Below are positions 41,380 to 43,969 of a DNA stretch of 43,969 nt, piece after piece (the stretch's first letter is position 1; each line of letters opens with the position of its first letter). The notes under the pieces are model-generated. The model was not told the origin of the DNA. It worked only from the letters and a program-made list of their open reading frames with translations, and did no database searches. The stretch lies in assembly GCF_030697925.1 (NCBI RefSeq), contig NZ_JAUYOJ010000168.1, positions 1 through 43,969 of the forward strand. Direction: 5' to 3'. This stretch comes from Phenylobacterium sp. GTDB lineage: Bacteria; Pseudomonadota; Alphaproteobacteria; Caulobacterales; Caulobacteraceae. A program made the position numbers and the translations under genes.

Positions 41380-42972
41380 TCAGGGCTTCACGTCATAGGC
41401 GCCGGCGATCTCGGGGCGCAGGTCGACGGACGTTGCGAAGGTCGGCGTCCGGCGGGCATGGGTCGCCTGCTCGAAGGCGTAGCCCAGCGACAGCAGCCGC
41501 GCGTCGGCCCAGGCGGTTCCGATGAAGGACAGCCCGATTGGCAGGCCCGAGACCTCGCCCATGGGCACGGTTAGGTGCGGATAGCCCGCCACGGCCGGCG
41601 GGCTGGAGAACGAGCCCAGCCACCGGCTGCCGTTGACCGGATCGACCCGGGGCGCGGGGCCGCCGGAGACCGCCACCAGCACCTCGACATTGGCGTCCTT
41701 CAGCCACTTGTCGATCCCCTCTGGGCCCGCCAGCCGCCGGGCGTCGTCGCGGGCCTTGAGATAGCTCGGGTCGTCCAGCCCCGGCGCGGCCTGGGCGGTC
41801 TTGAAGGTCTCCTGACCGAACAGAGGCATCTCGCGATCGGCATGGGCCTCGTTGAAGGCGATGAGGTCGGCCAGGGTGCGGGTCTTCACCTTGGCGGGCG
41901 AGGTGCTGGCCAGATAGGCGTTCACGCCGGCCTTGAACTCGGACCGCAATACCAGCTCTTCGGCCGCGGCGATGGCTGTGGTGCTGGGGGCGGGGACCTC
42001 GACCAGCACGGCGCCGCCGGCCTTCAGCGCGGCCAGGGCCTTGTCGTAGGCCGCGTCGATCCCCGGATGACGGCCGGCCATGTTGCGCAGGACCCCGATC
42101 CGCGCGCCCGTCAGCGCCCCGGCGTCGAGGGCCTTCAGATAGTCAGTCCGGCGGGCGTCGGCCTCTCGGGTCGCCGGGTCGGCAGGGTCGGTTCCGGCCA
42201 GGGCCGTCAGCATGGCCGCGGCGTCGGCGACATTGCGGGTCATGGGCCCGGCGGTGTCCTGGCTGGCCGAGATCGGGACGATGTAGGTGCGCGAGACCAG
42301 GCCGACCGTGGGCTTCAGGCCCACTACGCCGTTCATGGTGGCCGGGCAGGTGATCGAACCATCGGTTTCGGTTCCGACCGCGCCGGCCGCCAGCCCAGCC
42401 GCCACCGCCGCGCCGGAGCCGGATGACGAGCCGCACGCCCCTCGGTCCAGGGCGTGGGGATTGCGCACCAGGCCGCCCACCGCGCTCCAGCCGCTGATCG
42501 AACGGGAAGAGCGGTAGTTGGCCCATTCCGACAGGTTGGTCTTGCCCAGGATCACCGCCCCGGCGTCGGTCAGCCGCTTGACCAGAGGCGCGTCGCGCTC
42601 GGGCACGTTGTCCTTCAGGGCCAGGGAGCCGGCGGTGGTGGCCGTGCCGTCCCAGGACTCGATATTGTCCTTCAGCAGGATCGGCACGCCGTGCAGGGGA
42701 CCGCGGACCTTTCCAGCCTTGCGTTCGGCGTCGAGCTTGCGGGCGTCGGCCAGGGCGTGGCCGTTCAGGGCGATGACGGCGTTGAGCCTCGGGCCCTTGC
42801 GGTTCATCGCTTCGATGCGCTCGAGATAGGTCCGGGTCAGGCTCTCCGAACTGGCGGCGCCCGAGGCCATGGCCTGCTGCTGCTCGGCGAAGGAGGCGAG
42901 GGCGAGGTCCTCCGTCGCCATCGCGCCTGTCGCCAGGGTCATCGCCATCGCCGCGCCCGCCAAGATCTTCAT
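41380..42972 (-). CDS. Secreted amidase (amidase-signature family)
   Basis: 530 residues from ATG 42972; the longer frame adds a non-family extension. A signal peptide (about 1-19, ending GAMA) is present. The Ser-cisSer-Lys triad is visible: K101 in PILLKDNI, the cis-serine in [15 protein letters not shown] and the nucleophile in [11 protein letters not shown]. The motifs resemble peptide amidases as well as other secreted amidases. The substrate is unknown. Confidence 0.93.
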   Translation of the reverse strand: MKILAGAAMAMTLATGAMATEDLALASFAEQQQAMASGAASSESLTRTYLERIEAMNRKGPRLNAVIALNGHALADARKLDAERKAGKVRGPLHGVPILLKDNIESWDGTATTAGSLALKDNVPERDAPLVKRLTDAGAVILGKTNLSEWANYRSSRSISGWSAVGGLVRNPHALDRGACGSSSGSGAAVAAGLAAGAVGTETDGSITCPATMNGVVGLKPTVGLVSRTYIVPISASQDTAGPMTRNVADAAAMLTALAGTDPADPATREADARRTDYLKALDAGALTGARIGVLRNMAGRHPGIDAAYDKALAALKAGGAVLVEVPAPSTTAIAAAEELVLRSEFKAGVNAYLASTSPAKVKTRTLADLIAFNEAHADREMPLFGQETFKTAQAAPGLDDPSYLKARDDARRLAGPEGIDKWLKDANVEVLVAVSGGPAPRVDPVNGSRWLGSFSSPPAVAGYPHLTVPMGEVSGLPIGLSFIGTAWADARLLSLGYAFEQATHARRTPTFATSVDLRPEIAGAYDVKP

Positions 42973-43075
42973 GCCATGCCCCGCCACCACGTGGCGATGA
43001 AGCGGCGCCCGGCCGGACATGACAAGGGCCGCGCCCGGCCGGGCGCGGCCCTCGGTGTCGAGCTTGTCTCCGCGC

Positions 43076-43258
43076 TTAGTGCTTCAGCGCGTCGCGGGCG
43101 GCGTCCTTCAGGTCGCCGACGCCCTTCTGGAGCTTGCCGGCCATCTTGTCGGCGATTCCTTCGGCTTCCAGGCGTCTATTGCCGGTGGCCCTGCCGGCCG
43201 CCTGCTTGATCGAGCCCTTGGCGACCTTGGCGGCGCCCTTGACCGTATCCTTGTGCAT
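43076..43258 (-). CDS. CsbD-like stress protein
   Basis: 60 residues, hydrophilic, alanine/lysine/glycine-rich: [20 protein letters not shown] and [19 protein letters not shown]. The pattern is that of CsbD proteins, small general-stress proteins of unclear function. AAGGA precedes the start at good distance. Confidence 0.88.
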   Translation of the reverse strand: MHKDTVKGAAKVAKGSIKQAAGRATGNRRLEAEGIADKMAGKLQKGVGDLKDAARDALKH

Positions 43259-43323
43259 GGCGTGATCCTTCTACGCGAGGCGGGGGCCTCGCTCTGGACT
43301 ACGCGCGGGCGCCGGTTCGGTTC

Positions 43324-43911
43324 CTAGCCGGCAGCTGCCCGGTCCAGCAGCGCGGCGAAGGCGGCGCGGGCCGCCTTGCGGGCGGTGGAATCCCCCATCA
43401 GCCGCTTTCCATCGGCGTGGCCGAGGACGTAGCTCTTCATCTGGAAGATCACGACGGCGGCCTCCTCGTCGGAGAGTTGGGGATCGCGCAGCGCCTTCAC
43501 CTCGCGGGCCAGCGCCTTGCGCCACTGCTTGGTCCGGCGAATCAGGAGGTCGCGCAGCGGACCAGGCTGGTCGTCCAGCTCGACGCTGGCGGCGACGATC
43601 AGGCAGCCGCCGGCGGCGTTCTCCACCTCGCTCCAGTCGAGCCAACGGTCGAAGATCTTCTCGAGGCGCGGGCGGCCGGGAGGCAGGGCCTGGGTGGGCG
43701 TCCAGACGAATTCGACGAAGCGGTCGAAGCCCTGATCGAGGGTCGCCAGCTCCATCACCTCCTTCGACTCGAAGTGCTTGAAGAGGCCGCTCTTGGAGAG
43801 GCCCACGGCCTCGGCCACGTCATTGAGACTGACCGCCCCAAAGCCCTTCACTGCGGCCTGTCGCGCGGTCTCATCGAGAATCCGCGCCTTGGTGGCGTCG
43901 CCCTTGCGCAA
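43324..43911 (-). CDS. TetR/AcrR-family transcriptional regulator
   Basis: About 195 residues. The N-terminal helix-turn-helix (about 5-50) is ARILDETARQAAVKGFGAVS then LNDVAEAVGLSKSGLFKHF. A helical ligand-binding domain follows. I prefer the TTG at 43911 because GGGGAGG lies seven bases upstream; the TTG at 43917 is only one base from it. The gene reads away from the window edge, and a likely operator sits just upstream, so a divergent target gene probably lies outside the window. Confidence 0.9.
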   Translation of the reverse strand: MRKGDATKARILDETARQAAVKGFGAVSLNDVAEAVGLSKSGLFKHFESKEVMELATLDQGFDRFVEFVWTPTQALPPGRPRLEKIFDRWLDWSEVENAAGGCLIVAASVELDDQPGPLRDLLIRRTKQWRKALAREVKALRDPQLSDEEAAVVIFQMKSYVLGHADGKRLMGDSTARKAARAAFAALLDRAAAG

Positions 43912-43935
43912 AGCCAAGCCTCCCCGCTTGACAGA

Positions 43936-43955
43936 AAGTGACCGATCGTGCTCTT
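43936..43955. promoter_or_regulatory. Probable TetR-type operator
   Basis: AAGTGACCGATCGTGCTCTT matches its own complement at 14 of 20 positions and is centred on CGATCG. It has the look of TetR-family operators of the GTGACCGATCGGTCAC kind. A TTGACA (43929-43934) just before it could be a -35 element on the plus strand, so the site may block a divergent promoter as well as the regulator's own. Confidence 0.5.
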
Positions 43956-43969
43956 TGAGCGGTAGTGAC

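Overview
The window is GC-rich bacterial DNA, densely coding with short intergenic gaps. The gene set points to an alphaproteobacterium, most likely the Caulobacterales (Caulobacter/Phenylobacterium type). The signs are a cycHJKL-degP-response regulator-kinase-glnE order like that I recall from rhizobia, several GTG/TTG starts and many 4-base start/stop overlaps. Genus is an inference. No tRNA, rRNA or CRISPR array was seen, and no stretch over 300 bases lacks a gene.

Layout. 1-116: the tail of an IS5-type transposase cut by the window edge. 171-4151: cytochrome c maturation operon ccmI-ccmE-ccmF-ccmH. 4302-8022: DegP/HtrA protease and an OmpR-type two-component system. 8019-8923: two paralogous DoxX-like membrane proteins on the minus strand. 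About 9.0-11.9 kb: glnE. 11989-13910: EF-hand protein, ECF sigma factor, a probable membrane anti-sigma factor and a CnrX/CpxP-like periplasmic sensor. 13907-17072: PAS histidine kinase and a single-domain response regulator. 17181-20432: pepN and a conserved unknown gene. 20579-22940: a pair of acyl-CoA dehydrogenases. 23012-29025: lipoprotein hydrolase, GT4 glycosyltransferase, CBS protein, von Willebrand A protein and an HTH protein. 29147-30937: Atm1-type ABC exporter.

The two most unusual regions are adjacent and convergent. (A) 31163-34701 (+) looks like a ribosomal-peptide cluster of the graspetide (microviridin-like) class. It has two paralogous short precursors with two positionally conserved cysteines, a hairpin plus T-run that looks like an attenuator, an ATP-grasp peptide ligase, a ClpP/SppA-fold serine protease, a MauE-like membrane protein and a MauD-like thioredoxin-fold protein. 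The natural reading is a peptide cross-linked by ester or amide bonds and also stapled by a disulfide. (B) 34686-38572 (-) is a tightly overlapping operon: RibD_C-type reductase, heme-oxygenase-like diiron enzyme, Rieske protein, CDP-alcohol phosphatidyltransferase and a divergent GTP cyclohydrolase II. It has no other riboflavin gene and looks like an uncharacterised pathway to a small molecule or a modified lipid headgroup built from a GTP-derived pyrimidine.

The right end (38735-43969) carries housekeeping and accessory genes: a VOC protein, an extragenic inverted repeat, a dienelactone-hydrolase-like protein, a small unknown protein, a beta-carbonic anhydrase, a secreted amidase, a CsbD-like protein and a TetR regulator with a likely operator at the window edge.
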